Positions 17,063 through 25,687 of a stretch of DNA of 35,808 nt are shown here, one piece after another (position 1 is the stretch's first letter; each line of letters starts with the position of its first letter). The notes beneath the pieces are model-generated. The model searched no databases and was not told the origin of the DNA. It saw only the letters and a program-made list of their open reading frames with translations. Made by a program: the position numbers and the translations under genes. The stretch comes from Candidatus Tumulicola sp. (GTDB taxonomy: Bacteria > Vulcanimicrobiota > Vulcanimicrobiia > Eremiobacterales > Eremiobacteraceae): contig DATNNM010000004.1 of NCBI GenBank assembly GCA_035601835.1, forward strand, positions 1-35,808, given 5' to 3'.

Positions 17063-17647
17063 TCAGTTGGGTTTGTCGATGCGCAGCGGAAACGTGGCGC
17101 CATAGAAGCGAGCGACGATCCGGTAATCCCCCGGCGGCGCCTGTTGAGGACCTTGCTCTTCAAAGTACCAGTAGGAGACGAACACGTGGGTCTGGCCGGG
17201 CGCTAGATCGATTTTTGTCGGACTGCGCAGCAGGTTGTGGAAGTAGGTCGAGCGCCAGATCTCCAGCGGTAGCGCGAAGAGACCGTAGACATACGTGCTC
17301 ACCCTTCGCACGATGAACTCGCACTGCTCCGAGGTGGCGAAGCGCAGCGTCATCGGCAGCGCGCTGTCGTTGGTCACCGCCAGCCGCAGCTCGACCGTGC
17401 CCTGGTCCGGCAGTGCCGCGACGCGCCGATTCGTTAACGGGTCCACGATTTCGAAATCGTAGGTGAGGCCGTCCGGCAGCGTCACTTGGGGCTGGTGCAG
17501 CGCTTGGGCGAGTTGCGCCGGGAGCACCGGTTCGCCGACCGCTTCCCGGGTGATGGCCGCCAACGCCAGCACGAACAGCAGCGCCAGACACGTAATGGTC
17601 AGCGCGAACTGTATGCTCGAGTATCGTCGTCTGCGTTCGGCTTGCAA
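17063..17647 (-). CDS. Membrane-anchored BsuPI-domain protein
   Basis: The 194-residue protein has one N-terminal membrane helix (about 14-33) and an extracytoplasmic region resembling the BsuPI (intracellular proteinase inhibitor) fold. The marks are LRLAVTNDSALPMTLRFATS, then a strand with QCEFIV, then LAPGQTHVFVSYWYF and PGDYRIVARFYG. The BsuPI domain is an Ig-like beta-sandwich; outside the B. subtilis inhibitor its role is mostly unknown. The start is TTG at 17647 with no strong ribosome site; no better start precedes the helix. It sits in line between the TPR protein and aroK, so it is probably co-transcribed. A link to pilus assembly or protease control is possible but not shown. Confidence 0.65.
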   Translation of the reverse strand: MQAERRRRYSSIQFALTITCLALLFVLALAAITREAVGEPVLPAQLAQALHQPQVTLPDGLTYDFEIVDPLTNRRVAALPDQGTVELRLAVTNDSALPMTLRFATSEQCEFIVRRVSTYVYGLFALPLEIWRSTYFHNLLRSPTKIDLAPGQTHVFVSYWYFEEQGPQQAPPGDYRIVARFYGATFPLRIDKPN

Positions 17648-17689
17648 GACAGACTCTATTCGCGCGCACAGCGCGCGAGTCCCGCGCGC

Positions 17690-20446
17690 CTAGCGATCGC
17701 CGGGCTCGGCGTGACGCGTCGGCAGACGTGTGACTTTGGGACTGTCCCCGGCCTCAAGCTTCGCCTTCACCGCCCGGATGCGATCGGCCACGTCCAGATA
17801 CGAGATGTCGCTGGAGTACAGCTCCTCGAGCGACGACAGCGCCAGCCGCAGCGATTCCGTGGTGCCTTTTGCTTCGTAGAGGTCGGCGAGGTGATATAAC
17901 GCTTCGTGATACTGGCCCTCGGGGTAGCCCGGCGTTTCGAGCGCCTTGGAAAAGCGCTTTGCCGCCGCGCCGTCCAGACCTTGGCGCCGCAGGCACAACC
18001 CGATCGCGATGAGGCATTGGACGACGTATTCCGGCTCGCGCTGGATGGCCTGGAACGCCACGAGGGCTTCTTCTATGCGACCCAGCTCGCGATACGCGAT
18101 GCCTAGCCGGAACATCGCTTGCGGGTCGCCGCGCGAGGCGTTGTTCTCGAAGCGCTCGACGAACTGATCGATGAATTCAGCATTCGTCTCATCGTGGCGC
18201 ACCAACGCGAGCAGTTGCTGCACGCCTTGCTCGACGCGCCCCGTTTGCGCCATGACCATCGCCGCCCGGTATTGCGTCGCGGTGTGATCCGGGCGCAGCC
18301 GCGCGGCGGTCGCGAGCAGCTTTTCGGCGTTCTCGAAATCTTCGAAGTGATCCGCGAGGATGCACGCCAGATGATAGCATGCTCCGGCATCGTCTGGGTT
18401 CTCGTCCAGCACCTGACGATACGCCGATGCGGCCCTTCCCCAATCTCCCGCAGCCGCCCAGGCATCTGCCCGCGCCAGCGGGGCAAAACCCTCCGGCTCC
18501 TCGCGCGGCAGCGGCGGGAGGAGCGGCGGGAGGCCGGTACGGCGGCCAAACGCCGGCTTTTCCCGCACCAACGACTCCTGGATAGACGCTTCGAGGATCG
18601 CGAGCCGTTGCGCCAACGCTTCGGCCTCGGCCGATCGCTTCGCGCGCAGAGTCTCCGCCTGTTCGGCGGCGCTGAGCGCTTCATTGACCTTAGCGGCTTC
18701 TTCTTTGGCCTTCGCCTGCGCGAGTTCTATCTGTGAGAGCATCGCGCGCAATTGCTGCTGACGCCGCTCGACTTCCGCCTGAGCCGTTTCGATGCGGCCC
18801 TCGAGTTCGCTGAGCACGGCTTGCGCATCAGCGGCTTCGTCTTGCGCGGTCTTGCGCAAAGCCTGGTAGCCGGCCAGCTCCTCGTCGATCTTCGATCGCC
18901 GCCCCGCGATGTCGATCTGAGCAGCCTGCGCGTGCGCCAGTTCCGCCTCTGCCGCCGCCTTCGCTTGTTCGGCACGTTGGCGCGCTGCTTCCGCTTGCTC
19001 GCGCGCTGCTTCCGCTTGCTCGCGCGCCGCTTCGCTTTGCCCGCGGGCGCTCTCCGCCGTCGCCTGAGCGTTTTGAGCCGCCAGAACTTTCCCCTCAAGC
19101 TCCTCCATCTCGTGCGCGAACACCACTTGCTCTGCCGCCATCTCCTCATGCCTGACGATGACGCTCTCGAGGGCGGCTCGTTCCGCGGCGTGCCGTTCGG
19201 CAAGCGCTTCGTGCTCCGCGCGCAGATCCACGAGCGCCTTCTCCGCGGCCGCGCGCTCGGCATCGACCTTGGATACCGCGGCTCGCGACTGCTCCGCTTC
19301 CGTGAGCGATACCTGGGTTGACTCGAGCGAGGCCTGTCGTTCAGCGATCTCCTGATCGAGCTGGCTCTTGCGCGCCATCGCCGTCTCGAGCAAGGTGCGC
19401 TGCTCGCCCAGCATCCGCTCCAACTCTTCGCTTGACGCGAGCAGGGACTCTAAATTCTCCTGCGCGGCGTGCCTTCGCGCTTCCACCTGCTTCAAGCTGA
19501 CCCAAGCGGCCTCGCGCTCCGGATCGGCGACCGGCGCCTTCGTTTCGCTCGCTTCCTTCGGCGGCGGCGCGACCGCTGCGCTCGCAGGCTCCGTTACTGC
19601 TTGCTTTGGAGGCGCGGGTTTGGGGGCAGGCGGCGGCGCAGGCTTCTCGCTCGCTGCGGCCGCCGGCCGCGGCGCCGGCTTGGGCGCGGGGGCAGGCGGC
19701 CGCGGCGTTGCGACCAGGGGCTTTTGCTTGTCGATTTCGTCGAGAATGAAGCGTGCCTTGGCATTGCCGTCGTCGATGGCAAGCACCGCGTTCGCGAGCT
19801 GGCGCGCGCCGTCAAAATCGCGCTGTTCCCGCGAAGCCTCGGCGGCGCTGATGAAATACGCGAGCGCCTCGGTCCTCAGGCCTTTGGTCTGATACAACTG
19901 CCCCATGTGGACCATCGCTTGGATGTGGTCTTTGTCGCGATCCAGCACTTTCTTGAACGCGAGAATCGCCTGGTCCATCTGCGAGTTCTTCTGATAGATG
20001 CAGCCGGCTTCGAACAGCGCCGGCGTGTGCTTGAGGTTCGAACGGCGCAGGATGTCGATGAACTTCGCGAGGCCATCCTGCGTGTGGCCTTCCGTGACGT
20101 CGGCCTGACCCATCTGGAAGATGACGTCGAGGTCGTTGGGGTCAAGCGCGTGGGCTGCCGCAAGCGCTTGGCGCGCTTTGAGGACGTCGGTATGATCGAA
20201 CAGAAACGCCTTGCCGGCTTGCAGGTAGCACGCGATCGCCTCGGCGTTCGCGCCGGCGGCAGCGAGCAGTTTCGCCGCTTCGACCTTCGCGCTCGGAGCG
20301 CAGGCGAGCGGAACCACGCTCTTGAGCAGCGCAAGGCCGCCGGCCGCGTCGTTGCGGGCCATCATCTCGCGCGCACGCGTCAGCAGCGCGCGTGCCTGCT
20401 CGTCTTGCGCGGTGCCGCTTTGTGCGTTCTGTTCCTGCTGCGACAC
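17690..20446 (-). CDS. TPR / long coiled-coil scaffold protein
   Basis: The 918-residue protein has three parts. TPR-like helical repeats occupy about 1-240 (units such as ALAAAHALDPNDLDVIFQMG). A Pro/Ala/Lys linker covers about 250-305. A very Ala/Glu/Gln-rich coiled coil of some 320 residues runs to about 630 and includes exact EQAEAAR heptad repeats. A second TPR block lies at about 655-900. No signal peptide or membrane helix is seen, so it is likely cytoplasmic. The start is GTG at 20446 with AGAGG nine bases upstream. It lies 23 bases before aroC's stop in reading order, within the pilus/shikimate cluster. No enzyme motif is present; a scaffold for pilus or envelope assembly is a guess. 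Confidence 0.75.
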   Translation of the reverse strand: MSQQEQNAQSGTAQDEQARALLTRAREMMARNDAAGGLALLKSVVPLACAPSAKVEAAKLLAAAGANAEAIACYLQAGKAFLFDHTDVLKARQALAAAHALDPNDLDVIFQMGQADVTEGHTQDGLAKFIDILRRSNLKHTPALFEAGCIYQKNSQMDQAILAFKKVLDRDKDHIQAMVHMGQLYQTKGLRTEALAYFISAAEASREQRDFDGARQLANAVLAIDDGNAKARFILDEIDKQKPLVATPRPPAPAPKPAPRPAAAASEKPAPPPAPKPAPPKQAVTEPASAAVAPPPKEASETKAPVADPEREAAWVSLKQVEARRHAAQENLESLLASSEELERMLGEQRTLLETAMARKSQLDQEIAERQASLESTQVSLTEAEQSRAAVSKVDAERAAAEKALVDLRAEHEALAERHAAERAALESVIVRHEEMAAEQVVFAHEMEELEGKVLAAQNAQATAESARGQSEAAREQAEAAREQAEAARQRAEQAKAAAEAELAHAQAAQIDIAGRRSKIDEELAGYQALRKTAQDEAADAQAVLSELEGRIETAQAEVERRQQQLRAMLSQIELAQAKAKEEAAKVNEALSAAEQAETLRAKRSAEAEALAQRLAILEASIQESLVREKPAFGRRTGLPPLLPPLPREEPEGFAPLARADAWAAAGDWGRAASAYRQVLDENPDDAGACYHLACILADHFEDFENAEKLLATAARLRPDHTATQYRAAMVMAQTGRVEQGVQQLLALVRHDETNAEFIDQFVERFENNASRGDPQAMFRLGIAYRELGRIEEALVAFQAIQREPEYVVQCLIAIGLCLRRQGLDGAAAKRFSKALETPGYPEGQYHEALYHLADLYEAKGTTESLRLALSSLEELYSSDISYLDVADRIRAVKAKLEAGDSPKVTRLPTRHAEPGDR

Positions 20447-20469
20447 GAAGGAGCGCCTCTACTTTTGGT

Positions 20470-21645
20470 CTAGCTCGTTGTGCTCGCCGGCTTTTTCCTG
20501 CCGAAAATGCGCGCCGCTCCCGCTTGCGACGCCTCGAAATGCTCCCGCACCTCTTCCACGGAGTCCCCACCATACTTATCGGAAAACGCTTCGGCGAGCG
20601 CGAGGCACAGCATCGCTTCGCCGATGACGGAGGCCGCCGGCACCGCACACACGTCGCTGCGCACGACCGCTGCGGGCGCCTCGGCGCCGCTCTCGAGATC
20701 CACCGATGCCAGCGGGCGCATGAGGGTGGCGATAGGCTTGACCTTCACGCGCACGACGATGGCCTCGCCGTTCGACATGCCTCCCTCGATCCCGCCGGCG
20801 CGATTGCTCCCACGCCCGATCTCCTCCCCGCGGCGCTCGAACGTGTCGTGCGAGCGGCTGCCGATGAAGTCCGCGGACGAGATGCCGCTGCCGAACTCCA
20901 CTGCCTTCACGGTCTGGATGCTCGTCAGCGAGGCCGCCAAGCGCGCATCCAAACGCTCGAGCGGCTGACGGTTGCTGCCGATGCCCACGGGCATGCCGGT
21001 GGCGCGCAGCTCGAAGACACCGCCGAGGGTGTCCCCTTCGGTCTTCGCCCGATCGATCCGCGCCACCATGCGCGCCGAGGCTTCGGCGTCCGGACAGCGC
21101 ACGGGCGATTGGGCGGTCGCGACGAGGTCGGCCATTTCGATCTCAAGCTGTGACGCGACGTCTCCGATCTGGCGCACGAAGCCCACGACCTCGGTGCCGA
21201 AAAGCGCCAGGTACTGTCGGGCGACGGCGCCGAGGGCGACCCGCATGGCCGTCTCCCGCGCGCTCGCGCGCTCCAAGACATTGCGCAGATCGCGGTGCCG
21301 GTACTTCAGCGCGCCCGCGTAGTCCGCGTGTCCCGGCCGGGGCCGCGTGATCGGAGGGCCGCTGCCGGTCAAAGGATCCATCAAGCCGCGCACGTTCTCG
21401 AAATCCCGATTGCGTACGAGCAGCGCCAGCGGCGATCCGAGCGTCAGCCCGCCGCGTAAGCCGGCGACGAACTCGACCGTATCGGACTCGATCTTCATCC
21501 GCCCACCCCGCCCGTGACCGCCCTGCCGCGCAGTCATCTCGCGTTGGATCGCCTCCACGTCGACCTCCATGCCCGCCGGCAGCCCATCGAGGATGCCGAC
21601 CAAGGCCGGGCCGTGCGACTCACCTGCGGTAAGATAACGGATCAT
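20470..21645 (-). CDS. aroC: Chorismate synthase
   Basis: The 391-residue enzyme converts EPSP to chorismate, the last shikimate step, using reduced FMN. Signatures are TAGESHGPAL at the N-terminus, RPGHADYAGALKY and RNVLERASARETAMR in the middle, and the GRGSNRAGGIEGGMSNGE segment. Length is normal. The start ATG at 21645 has a weak ribosome site. It follows pilQ by 74 bases, which contain a perfect palindrome. It joins aroK and aroB in the same strand cluster, so three shikimate genes lie downstream of the pilus genes. Confidence 0.96.
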   Translation of the reverse strand: MIRYLTAGESHGPALVGILDGLPAGMEVDVEAIQREMTARQGGHGRGGRMKIESDTVEFVAGLRGGLTLGSPLALLVRNRDFENVRGLMDPLTGSGPPITRPRPGHADYAGALKYRHRDLRNVLERASARETAMRVALGAVARQYLALFGTEVVGFVRQIGDVASQLEIEMADLVATAQSPVRCPDAEASARMVARIDRAKTEGDTLGGVFELRATGMPVGIGSNRQPLERLDARLAASLTSIQTVKAVEFGSGISSADFIGSRSHDTFERRGEEIGRGSNRAGGIEGGMSNGEAIVVRVKVKPIATLMRPLASVDLESGAEAPAAVVRSDVCAVPAASVIGEAMLCLALAEAFSDKYGGDSVEEVREHFEASQAGAARIFGRKKPASTTS

Positions 21646-21671
21646 GAAGCCACGCGGACGGCGCTAAATGA

Positions 21672-21697
21672 ATTGGGGCGGCCGCGGCCGCCCCAAT
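21672..21697. terminator. Perfect 26-bp palindrome between pilQ and aroC
   Basis: ATTGGGGCGGCCG is followed directly by its exact complement, with a GCGGCCGC centre. In transcription order it comes 22 bases after the pilQ stop and is followed by TTCATTTAGC. It could be a partial terminator that lowers aroC expression relative to pilus genes, or a binding site. The T-tail is weak. Confidence 0.45.
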
Positions 21698-21719
21698 AGC
21701 TGGTTGCTCCCGCCGCCAC

Positions 21720-23672
21720 TCACTTCTCATTCATGATGTGCGGCGTGATCAAGAAGACCACCTCGTTGTGGATCTTGCCCTTTTGCACGTTGCGGAAGAG
21801 CGCGCCGAGGATGGGGATGTCGCCCAGCAGCGGCACTTTGGTGATCGTCTTCGTGACTTCGTCGTCCAGCAAGCCGCCAAGCACGATCGTGTCGCCGTCC
21901 TTCACGCGCAGCGTATCCGTCACTTTGCGGTTGTTCAAGATCGGGAAGTTCTGCACGAGCCCGGTGATCACGCTGCGTTCGACGTTCATCGTCGTCGTGA
22001 TGTAGCCGTCGGTGTTGATGACCGGCGTGATGATGAGCTTGACGCCGATGTCGATGTACTGGACTTGGAAGTTGCCCGCCTTCGGATCGTAGTACACGAT
22101 GGGGTACGTCTGACCGATGAGCAGGCTGGCCTGCTGGTTGTCCAACGCAGCCACGCGCGGGTTCGCCAGCAATTCCGCCTCGTTATGCGAGATCAGGTAG
22201 TTCACTTTGGTCGAGATGAAGAACGCGTTGCGCGTGAACGGCTGCACCGCGATCGGGTTGAGCGAGGTCTTCGGCGGAGACGCGAGATCGGGGACCGCCG
22301 GGCACGCGATGCAGTTCTCGAACAGCCCGAGATCGCTGGAGCCGCCGAAGCTCACGCCGACGTTCGACGTGTCGTTGTTCTTCGTGATGTCGATGACTTT
22401 GACTTCGAACACCACTTGCGGCGCCGGCACATCGGCCAGCGCGAGGAAGTTGCGCGCCGACTGGATGATGTCCGGCGACCCGGTCACCAGCAGCGTGTCG
22501 GTGCGTGGATCGATGGTGAACGAACCACCAGGCAGCACGGTGCCGATCTGCTTGCCGAGCGCCGTGGGGTCGGCGTACTTGATCGGGAACGCGACGGTCT
22601 GCGCGGTCTGACCCGCCGAACCGAACTGTTTGGTCAGGTCTTCGGGCGTACCGACGACATACACGTTGCCGACGGTGCGATATTCAAGGCCGTTCGTGCG
22701 CACGACGAGATCGAGCGCGGTCTTGAGCGGCACGTCGTGCAAACTCACCGTCGTCGTGCCTTTGACGCTCGACGTCGCGATGATGTTCTGGCCGCTTTGC
22801 TGCGCGAGGACCTTGAGCACGTCCACGATGTCCGCATTCTTGACGTCGATCGAAACCGTTCCCGACGACGCGTACTGCGGCGCTCGAGGCAGCGTGCCTC
22901 CGTTCGCATTGGCGTTGGCGTTCGAGCTCGAACTCATGCCGCCCGTGTAAGGATGTTTCACGCCGGGGATCTTGCAGTAGTACTTGCCGCCCGGCAACCA
23001 GGGATTCGGCGTCGCTTGCGCCACGACGGCAGGTGCTGCTACCGCAGTGACGTGCTTGACGGGCGCGGGCTTCGCCGGCGCCGCCGCCGGCTGCTTGTAC
23101 GGAGCCGGCGCGAAGGCGACGTGCTTCACGGGCACGGCTTTGGGCGCTTGGACGTTGTCCGTGCCGGCGATCGCTGCCGTCTGTTGCGCAGCCGCTTTGC
23201 GCGCGGCGGCCACGGCCTCGTCGGCGGGCAGCACGTGCGGCGCTTGGTCGGTGCGAACCGCAAGCGTCACAGAGCCCCCCCCGCCTTGAAGCAGATCGTA
23301 TTTGGGCGCGCCTTGCGACTCGACCACGATGCGCAGCACCGCGGGTGAGTCGGAAAGCTGTCCTATCCGTACCTGGCGGATCTGCCCGTCGCTGAACCCG
23401 ATGACTTTGGTCCGGCCTTCGTAGCTTGCCGGCGTCACGTCGACCACCAGATCCTCGACGTCGTTCTTCGAGTCGACCGAGTACTTGTGGACGCGGGTGG
23501 AGACGGCGCTCGCCGCCGTCACCGTCAGCCGAAACGCCCCGCCTTGCCTGGCGTACTTGACGTCGGTTACGGGATTGTCCCCGGCGCGGCCAGGCTGCGG
23601 CGCAAGCACGCTGCTCAGCAGCATGATGCCGCCGAGTAGCCAGGTCGCCGCCGACCGATAGTGCCGATGCAT
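21720..23672 (-). CDS. pilQ: Type IV pilus secretin with AMIN domain
   Basis: The 650-residue protein forms the outer-membrane pore for the pilus. A signal peptide (about 1-30) leads to an AMIN domain (about 35-145) that in the family binds peptidoglycan. A Pro/Ala/Lys-rich linker contains PVKHV repeats and an NANANANGG run. Secretin short domains follow (VSIDVKNADIVDVLKVLAQQ, then FPIKYADPTALGKQIGTVLP). The secretin core then has NEAELLANPRVAALDNQQAS and the C-terminal VPLLGDIPILGALFR signature. The start ATG at 23672 lies two bases after the pilP stop; upstream in-frame codons belong to the pilP region. Cysteines in YYCKIPG and ENCIAC are unusual for a secretin. Confidence 0.95.
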   Translation of the reverse strand: MHRHYRSAATWLLGGIMLLSSVLAPQPGRAGDNPVTDVKYARQGGAFRLTVTAASAVSTRVHKYSVDSKNDVEDLVVDVTPASYEGRTKVIGFSDGQIRQVRIGQLSDSPAVLRIVVESQGAPKYDLLQGGGGSVTLAVRTDQAPHVLPADEAVAAARKAAAQQTAAIAGTDNVQAPKAVPVKHVAFAPAPYKQPAAAPAKPAPVKHVTAVAAPAVVAQATPNPWLPGGKYYCKIPGVKHPYTGGMSSSSNANANANGGTLPRAPQYASSGTVSIDVKNADIVDVLKVLAQQSGQNIIATSSVKGTTTVSLHDVPLKTALDLVVRTNGLEYRTVGNVYVVGTPEDLTKQFGSAGQTAQTVAFPIKYADPTALGKQIGTVLPGGSFTIDPRTDTLLVTGSPDIIQSARNFLALADVPAPQVVFEVKVIDITKNNDTSNVGVSFGGSSDLGLFENCIACPAVPDLASPPKTSLNPIAVQPFTRNAFFISTKVNYLISHNEAELLANPRVAALDNQQASLLIGQTYPIVYYDPKAGNFQVQYIDIGVKLIITPVINTDGYITTTMNVERSVITGLVQNFPILNNRKVTDTLRVKDGDTIVLGGLLDDEVTKTITKVPLLGDIPILGALFRNVQKGKIHNEVVFLITPHIMNEK

Positions 23673-23674
23673 GT

Positions 23675-24208
23675 TTAACCCCCCAACGAGAATGTGCGCA
23701 CGCCGTCCGGCGAGGACAAGCGTACGTAACCGGGCCCGATGGCCAGGACGCGATAACGAGAAGCGATGAGTTCTCCAGGCCGCGCGACGTATGACTTGCC
23801 GCCGGCCTCGATGATGGCGCTGACGTACGAACCGTTCCGTACGATGCCGCTCAGCCGGACGCCGGCCCACGGTCCTTGATCTGCCGCAGCGCCTTCGAAA
23901 CCAGGCAGCGTCGGGATCTTCGGAAACGTGGATACGGAGACACGGCTCTTCATAGACTTGATCATGCTGCTGCTGTTGTCCGTCGCCGGTCCGTAGAGCG
24001 CGACGAACGGATCGGCGCGACCAGCGCCGGCGTTCGGCCTGGCGCGCACGATCGGTACCGGCGTGGCGACCGACGAGGCCAGCGGCACGGCTTCAACACG
24101 TCTCACCGCCACGACGGGTGCGCTCGATGTGTCGGGCGCGCTCGAGCATGCGCTTAGGCAGGCGCTGATGACCGCTGTGATGACTAGGGCTGCGAAATTT
24201 TTCATCAC
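23675..24208 (-). CDS. pilP: PilP-like lipoprotein
   Basis: The 177-residue protein has a lipoprotein signal with lipobox LSAC (Cys about 21). A low-complexity stretch follows, and then a small C-terminal domain, VRLSGIVRNGSYVSAIIEA... through IGPGYVRLSSPDG, that resembles the beta domain of PilP. PilP links the inner-membrane PilN/PilO pair to the PilQ secretin. Position between pilO and pilQ supports the call more than sequence does. GGAGG precedes two possible starts, GTG at 24208 and ATG at 24205. RADPFVALYG before the domain is like the linker seen in PilP and GspC. Confidence 0.75.
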   Translation of the reverse strand: MMKNFAALVITAVISACLSACSSAPDTSSAPVVAVRRVEAVPLASSVATPVPIVRARPNAGAGRADPFVALYGPATDNSSSMIKSMKSRVSVSTFPKIPTLPGFEGAAADQGPWAGVRLSGIVRNGSYVSAIIEAGGKSYVARPGELIASRYRVLAIGPGYVRLSSPDGVRTFSLGG

Positions 24209-24211
24209 GCG

Positions 24212-25090
24212 CTACCCTCCCCGCGTTCCCGGAGACTGTACGGGAGCCGGCTGCGCCGGCGCGTTCGGACTCAAGCGATACGCCGTGATCGGCAGCGTGA
24301 TGCGCAAGCGCGGTATCGATCCGACGCCCGCATTGCTTCCCGGCGCCAGCGTCAGATCACCGACGCCCAGCAACTTCGGAAACTTGTTGAGGTCGCGCAG
24401 GAAGCGCTGCAGATCGTTGTACGTCCCGTCGAATTCCATGTTCATCGGAACCTGCGTGAAGGATTGATTCAGGTACGCGATCGCCTTTTGCCGTGCGGTG
24501 GCCGGGCCTTGCGGCTTCGGCGATCCGCCGGGCCGGCCGGGAGCGAACGAGGCCGCGCCCGCCGGACTTCCCGGAATCGGCGTCGGCGCGCCCGCAAAAG
24601 TTTGGCTCTGCGCTTGACTTGTCGTCTGGTTGGCCTGCCCCTCGGAACCCGCCACGCGGGCGGCGCTTCGGATCGGGCCGCCGATCAGCGGCGCGTTCGC
24701 CACAGCCTGCGCGTTGGGCGTTGCTCCAGGCGCGACGCTCGGTCCAGGCGTCGGCGACGGCGTCGCCTGCGGCGCGACGAGCGCGACCTGCAGCCCATCT
24801 TTCTTGGCGAGGTCTTCTATCTGCTTTAGATACGACGGTATGTAGGCGCGCGGGTCCGCGGTCAGTTCGACGCCGGTCAAGCGCTGACGGACCTGCTTGG
24901 TCAACGCGAGGTACAGAGGCTTTTGATCGGCCACGCGTTTGAGATTGTCGTATTGCGTCTGCAGGTTGGCGATTTGGTCGCGCGTCGCCGCCTCTTGCTG
25001 GCGCTTGGGTTGGATGACCAAGAACCACGCGAGCAAAGCGATGAACACGATAACGCCCGCGACGATCAGATTGCGGTTCGTAGGGCTCAT
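24212..25090 (-). CDS. pilO: Pilus alignment protein PilO, with long disordered insert
   Basis: The 292-residue protein has a single membrane helix (about 10-26), a periplasmic coiled coil (about 30-100), and a C-terminal ferredoxin-like domain (about 195-280, AIAYLNQSFTQVPMNMEFDG onward) as in PilO. Between them lies about 90 residues rich in Pro, Gly, Ala and Gln, which makes it longer than the usual ~200-residue PilO. PilO pairs with PilN in the inner-membrane alignment complex. ATG at 25090 overlaps the pilN stop as ATGA; in-frame codons further upstream lie within pilN and are rejected. Confidence 0.88.
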   Translation of the reverse strand: MSPTNRNLIVAGVIVFIALLAWFLVIQPKRQQEAATRDQIANLQTQYDNLKRVADQKPLYLALTKQVRQRLTGVELTADPRAYIPSYLKQIEDLAKKDGLQVALVAPQATPSPTPGPSVAPGATPNAQAVANAPLIGGPIRSAARVAGSEGQANQTTSQAQSQTFAGAPTPIPGSPAGAASFAPGRPGGSPKPQGPATARQKAIAYLNQSFTQVPMNMEFDGTYNDLQRFLRDLNKFPKLLGVGDLTLAPGSNAGVGSIPRLRITLPITAYRLSPNAPAQPAPVQSPGTRGG

Positions 25091-25662
25091 TGTCCGATCA
25101 CCGCCGGGCTCAACAGGCCCACGACCGTGAATGCGACCCCGCCGTTTGAGGTCTGGCCGTTCATGATCGTCTGCGTGCTCGTTGTCAGCGACGCGTTCCC
25201 GAAGATCGGCGACGCGTCGAGATTGAGCATCAGATCGGCGACCTCGCGCAACGTAGAGGTTCTGCCTGCGAAATTGACTTGCCCACCGGTCACCGAGCGG
25301 GCCACCTGCACGCTGGTGAACCACACGCCGCGCGGCGCCTGGTTGGAGATGTCGGTGAGTATCTCAGCCAGCTGGAGCGGGCTCTGCTTGATGCGCTCGA
25401 GCAGCTCGGCCTTTGCCTTGAGCTGTTGGGCCTGATCGCGCAAGTCGTCGACTTCTTTGACGGCCTGCTGTTCGACCAGCACCTTCTGCGAGACGTCCGC
25501 GTATTGGTTGTTCAGCTGGGTGATGACGTTGTTCTCGTAAAGCACGAAAATGCCCAAAGCGAGCAGTTCCACGGCGATCACCGTGAGCCCGATCGCGAGC
25601 CCGCGATCGAAGGTGACGACCGGAGCTCGTTGCGCTGACGGGAGAAGGTTGATATTGATCAC
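25087..25662 (-). CDS. pilN: Pilus alignment protein PilN
   Basis: The 191-residue protein starts MININLLPSAQR. The I-N-L-L-P motif is the conserved cytoplasmic tail of PilN that binds the groove of PilM. A membrane helix (about 22-43), a coiled coil (about 45-95) and a periplasmic domain (about 100-185, with GVWFTSVQV and VNFAGRTSTLREVADLM) follow. The start is GTG at 25662 with GAGGGA upstream. It follows pilM by 25 bases and overlaps pilO by four. Confidence 0.94.
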   Translation of the reverse strand: MININLLPSAQRAPVVTFDRGLAIGLTVIAVELLALGIFVLYENNVITQLNNQYADVSQKVLVEQQAVKEVDDLRDQAQQLKAKAELLERIKQSPLQLAEILTDISNQAPRGVWFTSVQVARSVTGGQVNFAGRTSTLREVADLMLNLDASPIFGNASLTTSTQTIMNGQTSNGGVAFTVVGLLSPAVIGQ

Positions 25663-25687
25663 GGATGGTCCCTCGTCGTCCCTTTGC

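Noticed and set aside
21738-23348. Long plus-strand open frame antisense to pilQ
   Set aside because: Composition is Arg/Asp/His repeats typical of a mirrored GC-rich gene, and the minus strand is a clear secretin.
23673-23870. N-terminal extension of pilQ
   Set aside because: It lies within the pilP frame and is Arg-rich; ATG at 23672 is followed by a proper signal peptide.
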